This document shows, piece by piece, positions 23,954 through 34,466 of a DNA stretch of 45,139 nt. Every line of letters begins with the position of its first letter. Within the stretch, counting starts at the first letter, position 1. Made by a program: the position numbers and the translations under genes. Below the pieces are notes generated by a model that was given only the letters and a program-made list of their open reading frames with translations, made no database searches and was not told the DNA's origin. Source of the stretch: a virus; the IMG/VR virus record IMGVR_UViG_3300025132_005903, positions 1 through 45,139 of that record. One strand, 5' to 3'.

Positions 23954-25214
23954 TTTGTTTCTCCAATTTTGGTAAATTAAATTCTACTCTCTCTGCTTTT
24001 GTTGGTATAGATCCCATCATCGTTTTGAATTTTTCTTTCATTAAATCTAATGTAAAATTATCTTTTATATATTGAGTTTGTTTTCTAGTAGTTTCTAAAT
24101 ATTTTTTATAATTTTTGTATACATCCTTAAATACAGCAGTTGCATAATTTACATCAACGTAAAACCAACCCGATTCTTTTAATATCATTTTTTCTTGTGC
24201 AGCTGAAGGGTGTACCTGTTGTACTTTACCTTTCAATAATACTCCATATTGCGATAGGAAATCTACTTGACCAGACCAACCAGGTGCTATAGTAGGTTTA
24301 CCAGTAATACTAAATTCTTGTAATGGTCTTCCATATCCTTCACCGTGAGTAAATGATACCATAGCTTTTACTTTTGGGTGATTGTATAAACCATTCAATT
24401 CTTCTGGCTTCATATCTCCATGTAATAAATAAACACTTACATCTAAATTCTTTACACTTCCCATTACTGTTCTGAATTTATGCAACATTTGTTGTTTGTC
24501 CTGTATAGAGTATGTAGCACCAGAAGTTTTTACAATTAATGCTGGTTTTTTCTTTTTACCATTAAATGTATCACAGAAAACTTTTATTACTCCTCCAACA
24601 TCTTTTCTATCATGACCAAAATCCCCTTGCAACCAATGACCAACGTTTAAGAAACAAAATTCTTCTTTTACTTCTTTCATAGATTCTATTACTGTTACTG
24701 GTATATCTTTGGTCTTTTTGAATATATTCATGTCCGACCCTTCGAATAAAACTTCGCATGGAACTTCAAGTTTTAATTCTCCAGTCTTTGTATTGGTTCT
24801 CTTATCATGCTTATCATATTTAGATTGTACAAATACATTTTTAGCATGCTCAGATGGAACTATGATTTTATCCATTCTGTTACAACCTTCTAGCCATGAT
24901 GGATCAACAAGTGTAGTTTCCATTCCAGCAGTTATACCTATATTATATTCTCCTACTGCTTGAAATTCATTAGGAACAGTAACTTGTATCCAAACGTCAG
25001 GTTTTTGTGATAACTTTCCGTCCCAAATAATTCTAGATCTTATATCTTCATCTTCTTCTGTCAATGCGTTCTGTGGGCATACTCCCCATCTTTGATCTAA
25101 TATTCTAACATTGAATTTGTCCATAGAAATTAAACTTCTAATTAAATCTCTAGCATGATCTCCATAACCAGATCTACTTGTTGATGGGCAACTAATAACT
25201 AAATTTTGTTTCAT
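23946..25214 (-). CDS. GT4-like (GT-B) glycosyltransferase
   Basis: 422 residues. STSRSGYGDHARDLIRSL is the N-terminal donor-cleft Gly loop typical of GT-B enzymes, FLNVGHWLQGDFGHDRKDV lies in the inter-domain region, and FTHGEGYGRPLQEFSITGKP matches the E-x7-E motif of retaining family 4 transferases. IIVPSEHAKNVF is also a common GT4 stretch. Likely transfers a sugar from a nucleotide donor. This gene and the next are adjacent GT-B enzymes, as often seen in T4-like marine phages where such pairs modify phage or host surfaces; the target cannot be read from sequence. Confidence 0.82.
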   Translation of the reverse strand: MKQNLVISCPSTSRSGYGDHARDLIRSLISMDKFNVRILDQRWGVCPQNALTEEDEDIRSRIIWDGKLSQKPDVWIQVTVPNEFQAVGEYNIGITAGMETTLVDPSWLEGCNRMDKIIVPSEHAKNVFVQSKYDKHDKRTNTKTGELKLEVPCEVLFEGSDMNIFKKTKDIPVTVIESMKEVKEEFCFLNVGHWLQGDFGHDRKDVGGVIKVFCDTFNGKKKKPALIVKTSGATYSIQDKQQMLHKFRTVMGSVKNLDVSVYLLHGDMKPEELNGLYNHPKVKAMVSFTHGEGYGRPLQEFSITGKPTIAPGWSGQVDFLSQYGVLLKGKVQQVHPSAAQEKMILKESGWFYVDVNYATAVFKDVYKNYKKYLETTRKQTQYIKDNFTLDLMKEKFKTMMGSIPTKAERVEFNLPKLEKQNA

Positions 25215-26656
25215 AATATAACTCCTGCTGGATATACTTCCTTTGGTTTAACTTCTACTTTTTCTAATGTATAACTTGCTCTTGGTTGAAAGTTTTCAAG
25301 ACAAGCTTCTGTTGCTTTAATGAATGCATTAGCCATACCAACATGGTTAAAGCCATTTTCAATAGCCCAATTCCTTCCAACTAATCCTCTTCTTTTTCTT
25401 TCTTCTGGTCCTAAATCATACCAAACTTTCATTTGATTTGTTATTTGACTTATGCTACTTTTAGAATCGTATATATATGGTGTTGCTGGTGAACCTTGCA
25501 AATTCAATTGAGGCCATAAAGGTAAAGTCCATTCTCCATGTTCTGTAGATATCTCTCCTGTAGAATTACTAGGCATATCAGCTGATAAATGCTTAACGCT
25601 GAATTCTTCTCCATTTACTTTGAATCCCATTTGATCTTGTAAACCACCAATGACAGATGCTATAGTTGGAGTACCAGCCATCAGAGATTCCATATGAGAT
25701 AAACCAAAACCTTCTGCTGAAGAAGGATTGCATGTAACATCTACTAGATTATATAAATAATTTAAGAATTTCTCGTCCATTTTTTGAGTACTAAACCTAA
25801 CATCGTATTTAGGTGATAGTGCTCTCATAACAGCTGGTAGATCTGTACCATTAGGGTCTACTGCATCTGTATGCATTAGCAATAAGCATTTATCTGCTTG
25901 TTCCTTTGTCAATTGATCACAAAATTTACTATAACCAAGTATTAAATCAGATGGCGATTTTCTTCTAATATTTCTTGAATTAAAGAATAATATAAAATCT
26001 TTTTCTTTACCACCTAATACTTCAGATTGAAATTTCTTAAATTCTTCTGTAGATTTATCTATAGGCTTAAAAATATTTTCATCTATACCATGTTGTACGT
26101 AGAATAAATCTTTACCTTCTACTCTAGGTTTTCTTTGGCAAACGTGTCTGTTTATATTATATGTTTGTTTTGAAATTGCCATTAGCAAATCGCAAGATTC
26201 GTATGCATTTTCATTCCAATGAGGGAAAGGTAAATCGTCCCAAATATTAAGATAAGTAATAGGAGTAGTTTGTCTAATTTCATGTTCCATTTGATAAAGC
26301 CAGTCCCAAAATCTAGGATCAGTAAAGTGACATATAACATCAGGTTTATGATCTTTTATCACTGCTCTTAACAATTGCTGATTACCATATCCTGCAGTTG
26401 GTATTACTTTAACTGATGCATCTCCTACACCAGTTGATTTTTGAAATTCTTCTGAAAGATCTACTATACCCTTGCCTTCATCTGGATGATTTAGAGCTCC
26501 TCCTATTTGAACCCAATCGTATTTGTGTAATGTTCCTCTAATAATCTCCTTAGACATAGTCCCTACACCAGACTTTAACCTTAGATCATCAGATAATAAT
26601 AAAATCTTTTTCTTGTAAGACTTTTTCTTTGCTTTCTTCAATGATGGAAGTTTCAT
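25211..26656 (-). CDS. GT4-like (GT-B) glycosyltransferase
   Basis: 481 residues. After a basic N-terminus (KKAKKKSYKKK) come ILLLSDDLRLKSGVGTMSKE, the typical Gly-rich N-terminal loop, DVICHFTDPRFWDWLYQME, and FYVQHGIDENIFKP, a hallmark of GT4 proteins. SSAEGFGLSHMESLMAGTPTIAS is the C-terminal E-x7-E donor motif. First glycosyltransferase of the operon, directly after the ribbon-helix-helix ORF, with AGGAG inside the end of that ORF as its ribosome site. Confidence 0.85.
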   Translation of the reverse strand: MKLPSLKKAKKKSYKKKILLLSDDLRLKSGVGTMSKEIIRGTLHKYDWVQIGGALNHPDEGKGIVDLSEEFQKSTGVGDASVKVIPTAGYGNQQLLRAVIKDHKPDVICHFTDPRFWDWLYQMEHEIRQTTPITYLNIWDDLPFPHWNENAYESCDLLMAISKQTYNINRHVCQRKPRVEGKDLFYVQHGIDENIFKPIDKSTEEFKKFQSEVLGGKEKDFILFFNSRNIRRKSPSDLILGYSKFCDQLTKEQADKCLLLMHTDAVDPNGTDLPAVMRALSPKYDVRFSTQKMDEKFLNYLYNLVDVTCNPSSAEGFGLSHMESLMAGTPTIASVIGGLQDQMGFKVNGEEFSVKHLSADMPSNSTGEISTEHGEWTLPLWPQLNLQGSPATPYIYDSKSSISQITNQMKVWYDLGPEERKRRGLVGRNWAIENGFNHVGMANAFIKATEACLENFQPRASYTLEKVEVKPKEVYPAGVIL

Positions 26657-26661
26657 ATAAC

Positions 26662-26835
26662 CTATCTCCTTTTGTTTATTTGACGTCTAAACTTCACATC
26701 AGTTATATATAATTCCAATGCTATATTAACAAGCTTTTGGAATGTTATATCTTCATCAATTGCAAGCTTCTTGAATTCTTTACGATTATTATCGTTAACG
26801 TTAACCGATGTTAGTTTGTTTTCTTTGTATTTCAT
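26662..26835 (-). CDS. ribbon-helix-helix (CopG/Arc-type) DNA-binding protein
   Basis: 57 residues, too short for usual cutoffs, from the ATG at 26835 with AAGGA 7 bases before it. KLTSVNVNDNNRKEFKKLAI followed by DITFQKLVNIALELYI fits the beta-strand, helix, helix arrangement of ribbon-helix-helix repressors (strand 8-13, helix A 15-25, helix B 32-44), with the turn between helices where the family has it. Such proteins dimerise and bind operators with the strand. It heads the 16-kb glycan operon, so a repressor or autoregulator role is plausible. Inferred from fold pattern only. Confidence 0.6.
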   Translation of the reverse strand: MKYKENKLTSVNVNDNNRKEFKKLAIDEDITFQKLVNIALELYITDVKFRRQINKRR

Positions 26836-26878
26836 AACCATTTCCTTCGTATATAAATATATAGATATATATCGAAAG

Positions 26879-27286
26879 TTAGGTAATTATCACTATTTTT
26901 TTACCTAATTTTTTTGCATGCTTTATTGTATCCATTGTTCCATTTGCATTAACGCCCTCTGGAATAAAAGCAATTATATAATCTACGTATCTAGCAAGAA
27001 GTTTATTCCTATGAAAAAAGTTTTTTGGTGCATATTGTTTGTTATAATAATTCTCATTCAATGCAGAATATAAATTTTGTACTGTATGAGCTGGGTTAAA
27101 TTCTTTATATGATAATTGGAAATCTAATGCATATTTCTTTGCATATAAATCTGCTCCATATTTACACCCACCAGATACTATTTCTACTTCTTCACCAAAT
27201 CTTTTTTTCAATTGAAATATAGTATCTTTAACCTTTCTCTTATTAGAGTATTCTCTACTTCCTACTATACCTATTTTTCTTTTCAT
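26879..27286 (-). CDS. SLOG-domain protein (DUF2493/YspA-like)
   Basis: 135 residues. GIVGSREY at the N-terminus, VEIVSGGCKYGADLYAKKYA (38-52) and GTMDTIKHAKKLGKKIVII near the end are the three signature segments of the YspA-like SLOG Rossmann proteins, which bind nucleotide-derived ligands. Role in phages is not established; possibilities include sensing or hydrolysing small nucleotides. First gene after promoter box P6, whose predicted start is the A of this ATG. Confidence 0.78.
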   Translation of the reverse strand: MKRKIGIVGSREYSNKRKVKDTIFQLKKRFGEEVEIVSGGCKYGADLYAKKYALDFQLSYKEFNPAHTVQNLYSALNENYYNKQYAPKNFFHRNKLLARYVDYIIAFIPEGVNANGTMDTIKHAKKLGKKIVIIT

Positions 27287-27290
27287 TTTA

Positions 27291-27322
27291 ATAATATAAT
27301 AAATTTTTACGACATATCCAAA
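27291..27322 (-). promoter_or_regulatory. promoter box P6 (leaderless) before the SLOG gene
   Basis: TTTG (27322-27319), GATATGTCG, then TATATTAT (27298-27291), 20 bases between TTTG and TATATT. The -7 element ends AT rather than AG. Predicted +1 is 27286, the A of the ATG. It almost abuts the stop of the upstream cupin gene. Confidence 0.78.
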
Positions 27323-27324
27323 TT

Positions 27325-27672
27325 TTAATGACTTCTTTTACCGTCAAATACGCATACAAATGTTAAATCTTCAGTTTCACTTTCATTCCAAACTTTATGA
27401 AAATATCCATCTGGTATTAGTACAACGTCTCCAGGATTAACAAAAAATGCTCCTCCTTGTATATAATCAGGATTGACCTCCATTCTACCATGACCAGAAG
27501 TAAACATATATACTTCTTCCTGCCCAGGATGTTTGTGACCATTTGTTTCTTGGCCTGGGTGTAATATGGTTTTAGATACAACTAGATTTTTTAATTTTGT
27601 ATTATCTATTAAAGTATAGGTTTCATTCTTTTTTAGTATTTTACTGTCTTGTACTGATAATCTTATTTTCAT
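27325..27672 (-). CDS. small cupin protein
   Basis: 115 residues forming one cupin barrel: HPGQETNGHKHPGQEEVYMF is the first metal-binding motif (several His and Glu), and NPGDVVLIPDGYFHKVWN the second with its His. It has an N-terminal strand leading in. Cupins of this size are sugar isomerases, dioxygenases or sensors, and substrate cannot be inferred. Overlaps the Smr gene by 4 bases. Confidence 0.75.
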   Translation of the reverse strand: MKIRLSVQDSKILKKNETYTLIDNTKLKNLVVSKTILHPGQETNGHKHPGQEEVYMFTSGHGRMEVNPDYIQGGAFFVNPGDVVLIPDGYFHKVWNESETEDLTFVCVFDGKRSH

Positions 27673-27905
27673 AATTTAACTATTAAAGTTCCATCGTTGT
27701 ATGGAGGGCACTCACCTTTTAATTTATAGTCTGATAAAACTAATTGAACTAAATCTTTCATTCTATTACTATAACCTGTTACTATTTCTATTTCATTTGC
27801 ATATAAATTTTCACTAACAAATTTGTCAACTTCGCTAAAAACTTCTTTATGGAATACGCCATGTAAATCTAATTTAGGTCTATTATTTATCTTTTGTTTC
27901 TTCAA
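27669..27905 (-). CDS. Smr-domain protein
   Basis: 78 residues. LDLHGVFHKEVFSEVDKFV starts with the LDLHG signature of small MutS-related (Smr) domains, followed by EIEIVTGYSNRMKDLVQLVL corresponding to the TGxG region, though the family's second Gly is not clear. Smr domains are small nucleases acting on nucleic acids or collided ribosomes. It is a stand-alone domain. Catalytic competence uncertain. Confidence 0.68.
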   Translation of the reverse strand: MKKQKINNRPKLDLHGVFHKEVFSEVDKFVSENLYANEIEIVTGYSNRMKDLVQLVLSDYKLKGECPPYNDGTLIVKL

Positions 27906-28116
27906 GACTTTTTAACTCTTTTACCAAATTATTTATAACCTCAATCTTTCCATCAGCATCAGCTACAGCTGCTACTAATTTATTGGCTTCTTCTACTACA
28001 TCTGGGTGCTCACCTATAGCTGCTCCGTTAGATAAGTAAATATTCAAATTCATTTGAGCTTTTGATCTTTCTGCAATTGCAATATTCATCAATGTTTCAA
28101 TCATCTTAATAGTCAT
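27883..28116 (-). CDS. hypothetical helical protein, 77 aa
   Basis: 77 residues, all helical, coiled-coil-like (EANKLVAAVADADGKIEVI, LVKELKSLEETKDK). AAGGAG sits 6 bases before the ATG. No family recognised. The C-terminal part overlaps the Smr gene by 23 bases. Confidence 0.55.
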   Translation of the reverse strand: MTIKMIETLMNIAIAERSKAQMNLNIYLSNGAAIGEHPDVVEEANKLVAAVADADGKIEVINNLVKELKSLEETKDK

Positions 28117-28118
28117 AA

Positions 28119-29063
28119 TTAACTCCTTATTCTATTTTCTTTAGGGCATAAATCATAGTTTGTTTTGAATGGGCAATATTTGCAGTTGTGCCCTTTAACG
28201 CCTGCTATTGCCTCGTATTTTCTATTTATATTATAACTTCCATCTTCATTAAAAACTGAAGATATAAATTCATTTGCTACTTTTGCAGTTTTTGTCATAG
28301 TAGGTTTACCAGAAGCTGGAGAGAACCTTTGTATTCTGCTTTGAGGGAAGTCGCAATTTTCATATACATTTCTTTTTACAATGAAAAATTCTATATCTAT
28401 ATCATCTTCTGATATATCATATTGCTTTGCAAAATATTTTTTGTATAATCTTAATTGAAAAGAGCCTTCTTTTTTCTTTTTCTTATCCCAAGTTTTGTAT
28501 GAAGTTTTAATATCGTATATTTTTATCTTATCATGCTCCTTCATTACGATATCTAAAAACCCACCAATCAATATATTAGAATTTACATCAGATTCAATAA
28601 GTATTGGAATTTCTATTCCTAACAATTCTGTATTCTTTTTTGAAAAGTGTTGTCCCCTTTTCTTTACAAATTCTTCTAGAATATTAACTCCTTGTTTGTA
28701 TATATCTTCAAGATCAAACTTGTTTGTGAAATGCTCCCCTTTGTTTCTTTTTAATGCAGACTTATAAGCTATAGACATATTCTCTTTAAGAAGTTTTGGT
28801 AAATCTAAAGATTCAGCGGCTTTAGCAGTTTGACTATACATAACATTTAAGAAATGCTGTATAGTTTCATGCATTGCTGTACCAAACGTAAAGAATATAG
28901 ATTGTTGATATTCTTTATTACCATCTATATACATAGTCTTCCATTTATGAGGGCATTGAGTATAAGTTTTGATTTGAGAATTTGAAATCATTTTCTTACC
29001 TCTACGCTTTGCCTCTCTTGACATTGCAAGTGGATCTTTTATATTTACTTTATCAAAGTTCAT
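28119..29063 (-). CDS. PD-(D/E)xK nuclease with Fe-S-type cysteines (RecB/Cas4-like)
   Basis: 314 residues. ISNSQIKTYTQCPHKWKTMY is the family N-terminus, with Cys37. ILIGGFLDIVMK supplies the active-site Asp, KIKIYDIKTSYKTW the D-x-K pair, and FQLRLYKKYF the QxxxY motif. Three more Cys (294, 297, 306, in NCKYC and LCP) make a four-Cys set like that of AddB and Cas4, which hold a 4Fe-4S cluster. The group are exonucleases. In phages these often process replicating DNA. It precedes a chaperonin operon but no CRISPR array is seen, so a replication or recombination role is preferred. Confidence 0.82.
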   Translation of the reverse strand: MNFDKVNIKDPLAMSREAKRRGKKMISNSQIKTYTQCPHKWKTMYIDGNKEYQQSIFFTFGTAMHETIQHFLNVMYSQTAKAAESLDLPKLLKENMSIAYKSALKRNKGEHFTNKFDLEDIYKQGVNILEEFVKKRGQHFSKKNTELLGIEIPILIESDVNSNILIGGFLDIVMKEHDKIKIYDIKTSYKTWDKKKKKEGSFQLRLYKKYFAKQYDISEDDIDIEFFIVKRNVYENCDFPQSRIQRFSPASGKPTMTKTAKVANEFISSVFNEDGSYNINRKYEAIAGVKGHNCKYCPFKTNYDLCPKENRIRS

Positions 29064-29277
29064 AATCTTTTGAAATAACTTCTAGGTACTTATCTATATA
29101 CTCTTTTACTTTTAATAAATCTTTATAGCCATTCTTAGTTTTCCATCTGCAAATATATTTTACTATATTTCCTTCAAAGAAATCTAAGTTTTGATCAGCA
29201 ATAAAATCCCAAACTTCTATATCACCTTTATTATAGTGGTCTGGATGATGGTGCTGTATTTCCTTTTGCTTTGACAT
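29053..29277 (-). CDS. DUF3310 protein
   Basis: 74 residues. HPDHYNKGDIEVWDFI and EGNIVKYICRWKTKNGYKDL are the two conserved stretches of DUF3310, a small phage/prophage protein family of unknown function, sometimes described as nucleotide-related. Its length and spacing match family members. Confidence 0.8.
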   Translation of the reverse strand: MSKQKEIQHHHPDHYNKGDIEVWDFIADQNLDFFEGNIVKYICRWKTKNGYKDLLKVKEYIDKYLEVISKDYEL

Positions 29278-29525
29278 TAAAGTACTTTTTTACCATCTTT
29301 GTTTGGAATAAACTCATCATTGATATGTCCACAATCCGTACACTTGAAGACTTGCAAAGGAATCATAGATTCTTTACCATTAGGAGATAATACTGCTGAA
29401 AGCTTTTTGAATAGAAAAACTTGTGAAAAAGTTTGACATCCACATTTACTACATACTACATCTACTAAGTCATCAGGGTTAATATTTACTTGCTGTTGTT
29501 GATTCATGTTTATTTGTTTTGCCAT
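29277..29525 (-). CDS. zinc-ribbon protein, 82 aa
   Basis: 82 residues. VVCSKCGCQTFSQ and VFKCTDCGHIN each hold a CxxC, about 30-40 residues apart, a typical zinc-ribbon pair. An N-terminal Gln/Asn-rich stretch precedes it. Probably a nucleic-acid or protein adaptor. Close copies of this type occur beside replication genes in T4-like phages (recalled). Confidence 0.75.
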   Translation of the reverse strand: MAKQINMNQQQQVNINPDDLVDVVCSKCGCQTFSQVFLFKKLSAVLSPNGKESMIPLQVFKCTDCGHINDEFIPNKDGKKVL

Positions 29526-29527
29526 AA

Positions 29528-31442
<1,915 letters not shown>

Positions 31443-31506
31443 ATTAACCTCCATTATTATTGATTTATAACTTTTTATTTACTTATATAAATATAGAGTA
31501 GAACTA

Positions 31507-33954
31507 TCAAGTTGCAATAGTTTCATTATATTTTTCAAGTAATTCTACTATATAAGGCATTTGCTTAAACTCTTCAATAGGTACAATACATTGTTTATAA
31601 AATAAGATATCATAATCTATTTCAAATTTATCTTTGTTTTTATCTATTAAATGTAAATCATCTTCGTTTATACAAATTGCTTTATGTCTTTGTTTAACTT
31701 TTTTATCATCCTCTATTTTAGATTTTACATAAAATAAATAGGGATTATCCATATTAGTTAATTCTGTACCTAATATGTCATTAGCCCAAACAGCAGCTTT
31801 TACATGTTGAGGCATAGTTTTAGTATAAGTATTAAATGGTTTACCAAAACCTTTTGCCATACCTATCTTTTGATAAGGTTGAGATTCAACTTCTTTACGT
31901 AAATTTAATACCCAGTCTAAAGTTAATTTATTAGTAACAGCTAATTCAGCCATATCATTTAATCTTTTCTTTAAGAATTCTGGTGTTTCTTTACGAATAA
32001 TATTCATACCTCTGATAACTTTTTTATTGCTACCTTTTACAATACCATAATATCTTTTCTTGACATCACCAAAGTATATTCTTTCCAAATAATACTCAAA
32101 CTTAAGATCAAGGAACATGTATTCTTGAACTGGGCCTGTATTGTGTTTTTTAACAAAATCATTATATAAAGAATCATTATATTCTTTTTGCATACCTTTC
32201 ATACCATCTTCATCTTTACCATTAGATTTTATGAATACAGAATCAGTATCTGCGTATAATGGTTTATGGCCTTTATTATTAAAATGGACCAATCCAAATT
32301 TCAAAGCTTGTCTTGCAAAGAAAGTAACAGCATCTGCACATTCAAATAAACACATTCTGAATAAAGAGTATCCCATCGCACCATAAGCAGAATTCATAAT
32401 AATTTTATATGACCATTGTCTTTTATGCATTGCTTCATAATTTTCATCTGAAATCTCACCAGCTTTTAATGCACGGTTTATTTCAACCCTTTGAACAAAT
32501 ACTTTTTTAAGTACTTGAGGTATAATTCCAACTTTATGAGTATGACCATAAAACAAATATCTTCTACCGAACAGATCCTTAGAATATCCAGTGTCTACGT
32601 AATCTATATTATCATCTTTCAATTGCTGGACTACATCTTCGATATCCATACCAGCTTTCTCACACTGTTCTTGAGAGCATATAAAAGTTTCAGGCGAAAT
32701 GTTAAAAGCCATCATAGTTGTTGGATATAGAGAAGTATAATCCATAACTGTTACATTTTCATTTAACCCAGGTTCAGTTGGCTCTATAACAATTGCACCC
32801 TGATAATCTCTTCTACGTTTTGAATACCTAGTTGGAAATATAGTTTTATTATGGAATTCTTTGCACATGTAATTATCACATAGCATAGACTTAAAGAAAA
32901 CTAAATTTAACGTTTGTAAATTTGCAATCTGTTGCATTGAAATGTATAAATCAAATACTTGAACTTTTTCATTTATTTCTTTAAGAATTTCAACATCCCT
33001 TACTGCATATTTTAAGAAGCCTTCATAATCATCAATCCAGTTCTTCCAGGTTGAATCTGTTAATTTGCCAAATTCTTCATCTTTCAAAATAACCTTTGCA
33101 GCTGTAGCTAATTTCCAGTTTGGTAAATTATATTTCAAATCTTGTAAAGCTTCCATCATATCGATATGGTCTAAACCTTTAATTTGAAATTTCCAATAAT
33201 CACCACGCTTTTTAATATAATAATCTTTTACAACTGAAATATCTTCAATAGGTATATTCAATCTTTTTGAACGATTTAATATATACGGCATATCATATCC
33301 CGACGAATACCAACCTGAAAGAATATCTGGGTTACTTGTTTTAACTAAGTTAATAAAACCTAATAATACTTCTTGTTCGGTTTTACAAAAAACATATGTT
33401 ACATTTTCTTTATCTACGAATTTCGGTTCATCGAAGTTTTTAGTTTTTTCTGGATGCCATGAAAATACAAAATACTTATCTGCTTCACTTGAATAAGCCA
33501 CAATTGAAGTGATTGGCATATTAGGTGTATCAGGTCTGTTTTGAGATGAATCCTCTGGATCATACCAAGTTTCAATATCCAAATACATAAAGTGACGCTT
33601 TGATGACCATTCCAAATTATTGTCTAACATGAATTTGAATTCTGGAGAAAGATCAGCTTGATATGTACGTTTAACGTTTTTCTTAACAAGTTTATTTTTA
33701 TTCTTAATAGAAGTGTAATAAACTCTTAAAAGATCTTTACCATCAACTGATTTGAAGATTTCATCCCCGGGAGCTTTTAATCCTGGAAATTCATCTATAT
33801 CAGAAATATGTTCTGCATCATAGTAAAAATAATCTTTACACTTTTCTTTAAGCTTAACATTTTTACCATCTTTATCGTACCCAGAAAGGTACATATCCCA
33901 ATCGCCTTTATTAAATTGAGATGTTATTTTTGAAACCTTTATATCTTTCAGCAT
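31507..33954 (-). CDS. T4 gp43-like family B DNA polymerase
   Basis: 815 residues. Exonuclease motifs: FMYLDIETW (Asp126, Glu128), DILSGWYSSGYDMPYIL, and YAVRDVEIL. Polymerase motifs: DYTSLYPTTMMAFN (motif A, near 405), KIIMNSAYGAMGYSLF (motif B), and YADTDSVFIKS (motif C, about 567). Replicative enzyme of the phage with a 3'-5' proofreading domain. It is somewhat shorter than T4 gp43 (898). It is driven by promoter box P4, about 18 bases upstream of the ATG, and no intein interrupts it. Confidence 0.95.
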   Translation of the reverse strand: MLKDIKVSKITSQFNKGDWDMYLSGYDKDGKNVKLKEKCKDYFYYDAEHISDIDEFPGLKAPGDEIFKSVDGKDLLRVYYTSIKNKNKLVKKNVKRTYQADLSPEFKFMLDNNLEWSSKRHFMYLDIETWYDPEDSSQNRPDTPNMPITSIVAYSSEADKYFVFSWHPEKTKNFDEPKFVDKENVTYVFCKTEQEVLLGFINLVKTSNPDILSGWYSSGYDMPYILNRSKRLNIPIEDISVVKDYYIKKRGDYWKFQIKGLDHIDMMEALQDLKYNLPNWKLATAAKVILKDEEFGKLTDSTWKNWIDDYEGFLKYAVRDVEILKEINEKVQVFDLYISMQQIANLQTLNLVFFKSMLCDNYMCKEFHNKTIFPTRYSKRRRDYQGAIVIEPTEPGLNENVTVMDYTSLYPTTMMAFNISPETFICSQEQCEKAGMDIEDVVQQLKDDNIDYVDTGYSKDLFGRRYLFYGHTHKVGIIPQVLKKVFVQRVEINRALKAGEISDENYEAMHKRQWSYKIIMNSAYGAMGYSLFRMCLFECADAVTFFARQALKFGLVHFNNKGHKPLYADTDSVFIKSNGKDEDGMKGMQKEYNDSLYNDFVKKHNTGPVQEYMFLDLKFEYYLERIYFGDVKKRYYGIVKGSNKKVIRGMNIIRKETPEFLKKRLNDMAELAVTNKLTLDWVLNLRKEVESQPYQKIGMAKGFGKPFNTYTKTMPQHVKAAVWANDILGTELTNMDNPYLFYVKSKIEDDKKVKQRHKAICINEDDLHLIDKNKDKFEIDYDILFYKQCIVPIEEFKQMPYIVELLEKYNETIAT

Positions 33955-33976
33955 AGTTTATCTTTTTTATTATATA

Positions 33977-34008
33977 CTAATATAAGAAATTTTTTCGACT
34001 TATCCAAA
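33977..34008 (-). promoter_or_regulatory. promoter box P4 before the DNA polymerase gene
   Basis: TTTG (34008-34005), GATAAGTCG, TATATTAG (33984-33977), 20-base gap. Predicted start is near 33972, giving an 18-base leader that lacks a clear Shine-Dalgarno sequence, so the polymerase mRNA may be nearly leaderless. Confidence 0.8.
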
Positions 34009-34019
34009 TTTTTGAGCAA

Positions 34020-34457
34020 CTATTTTGTACCAGATGAACCAAATTTACCTTCACCTCTTGAAGATACTTCAGAATATAAATCTTCTTCTGATACCTCTTC
34101 AACAATTGGGTCACCTAATGGTAATAAAACGAACTGTACTATTTTGTCACCAGGTTCTAATGTTATATCTTTTGTTCCAACATTAGTTAAATTTATATGT
34201 ACTTCACCTTGATATCCATGGTCTACTACGCATGCACCAACATGCAAAGACTTTTTAACTGCTATACCAGACTTATTAAAAGCTATTAATGCATAACCTT
34301 CTGGGCAATTAACTTTGATACCTGATGGTATTACGCATGAGTGACCTGGGCTAAGGCACTTTGGTTGTTCAGTGTTAGGTATAAAAAAGTCTATACCTGC
34401 ATCAGTTGAGTTTGCTCTAGTTGGAGATTTAACATCTCTAATTTTTGTAAACTTCAT
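34020..34457 (-). CDS. dut: dUTPase (trimeric Dut)
   Basis: 145 residues. The five motifs of trimeric dUTPases are readable in order: STDAGIDFF (motif 1), IAFNKSGIAVKK (2, with the Ser-Gly), VVDHGYQGEVHI (3), LEPGDKIVQFVL (4) and RGEGKFGSSG (5, the flexible C-terminal arm). It hydrolyses dUTP to dUMP, limiting uracil in DNA and supplying dUMP. Sits downstream of the dCMP-type enzyme and kinase genes in one nucleotide operon. Confidence 0.95.
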   Translation of the reverse strand: MKFTKIRDVKSPTRANSTDAGIDFFIPNTEQPKCLSPGHSCVIPSGIKVNCPEGYALIAFNKSGIAVKKSLHVGACVVDHGYQGEVHINLTNVGTKDITLEPGDKIVQFVLLPLGDPIVEEVSEEDLYSEVSSRGEGKFGSSGTK

Positions 34458-34466
34458 TTTCTTCTC

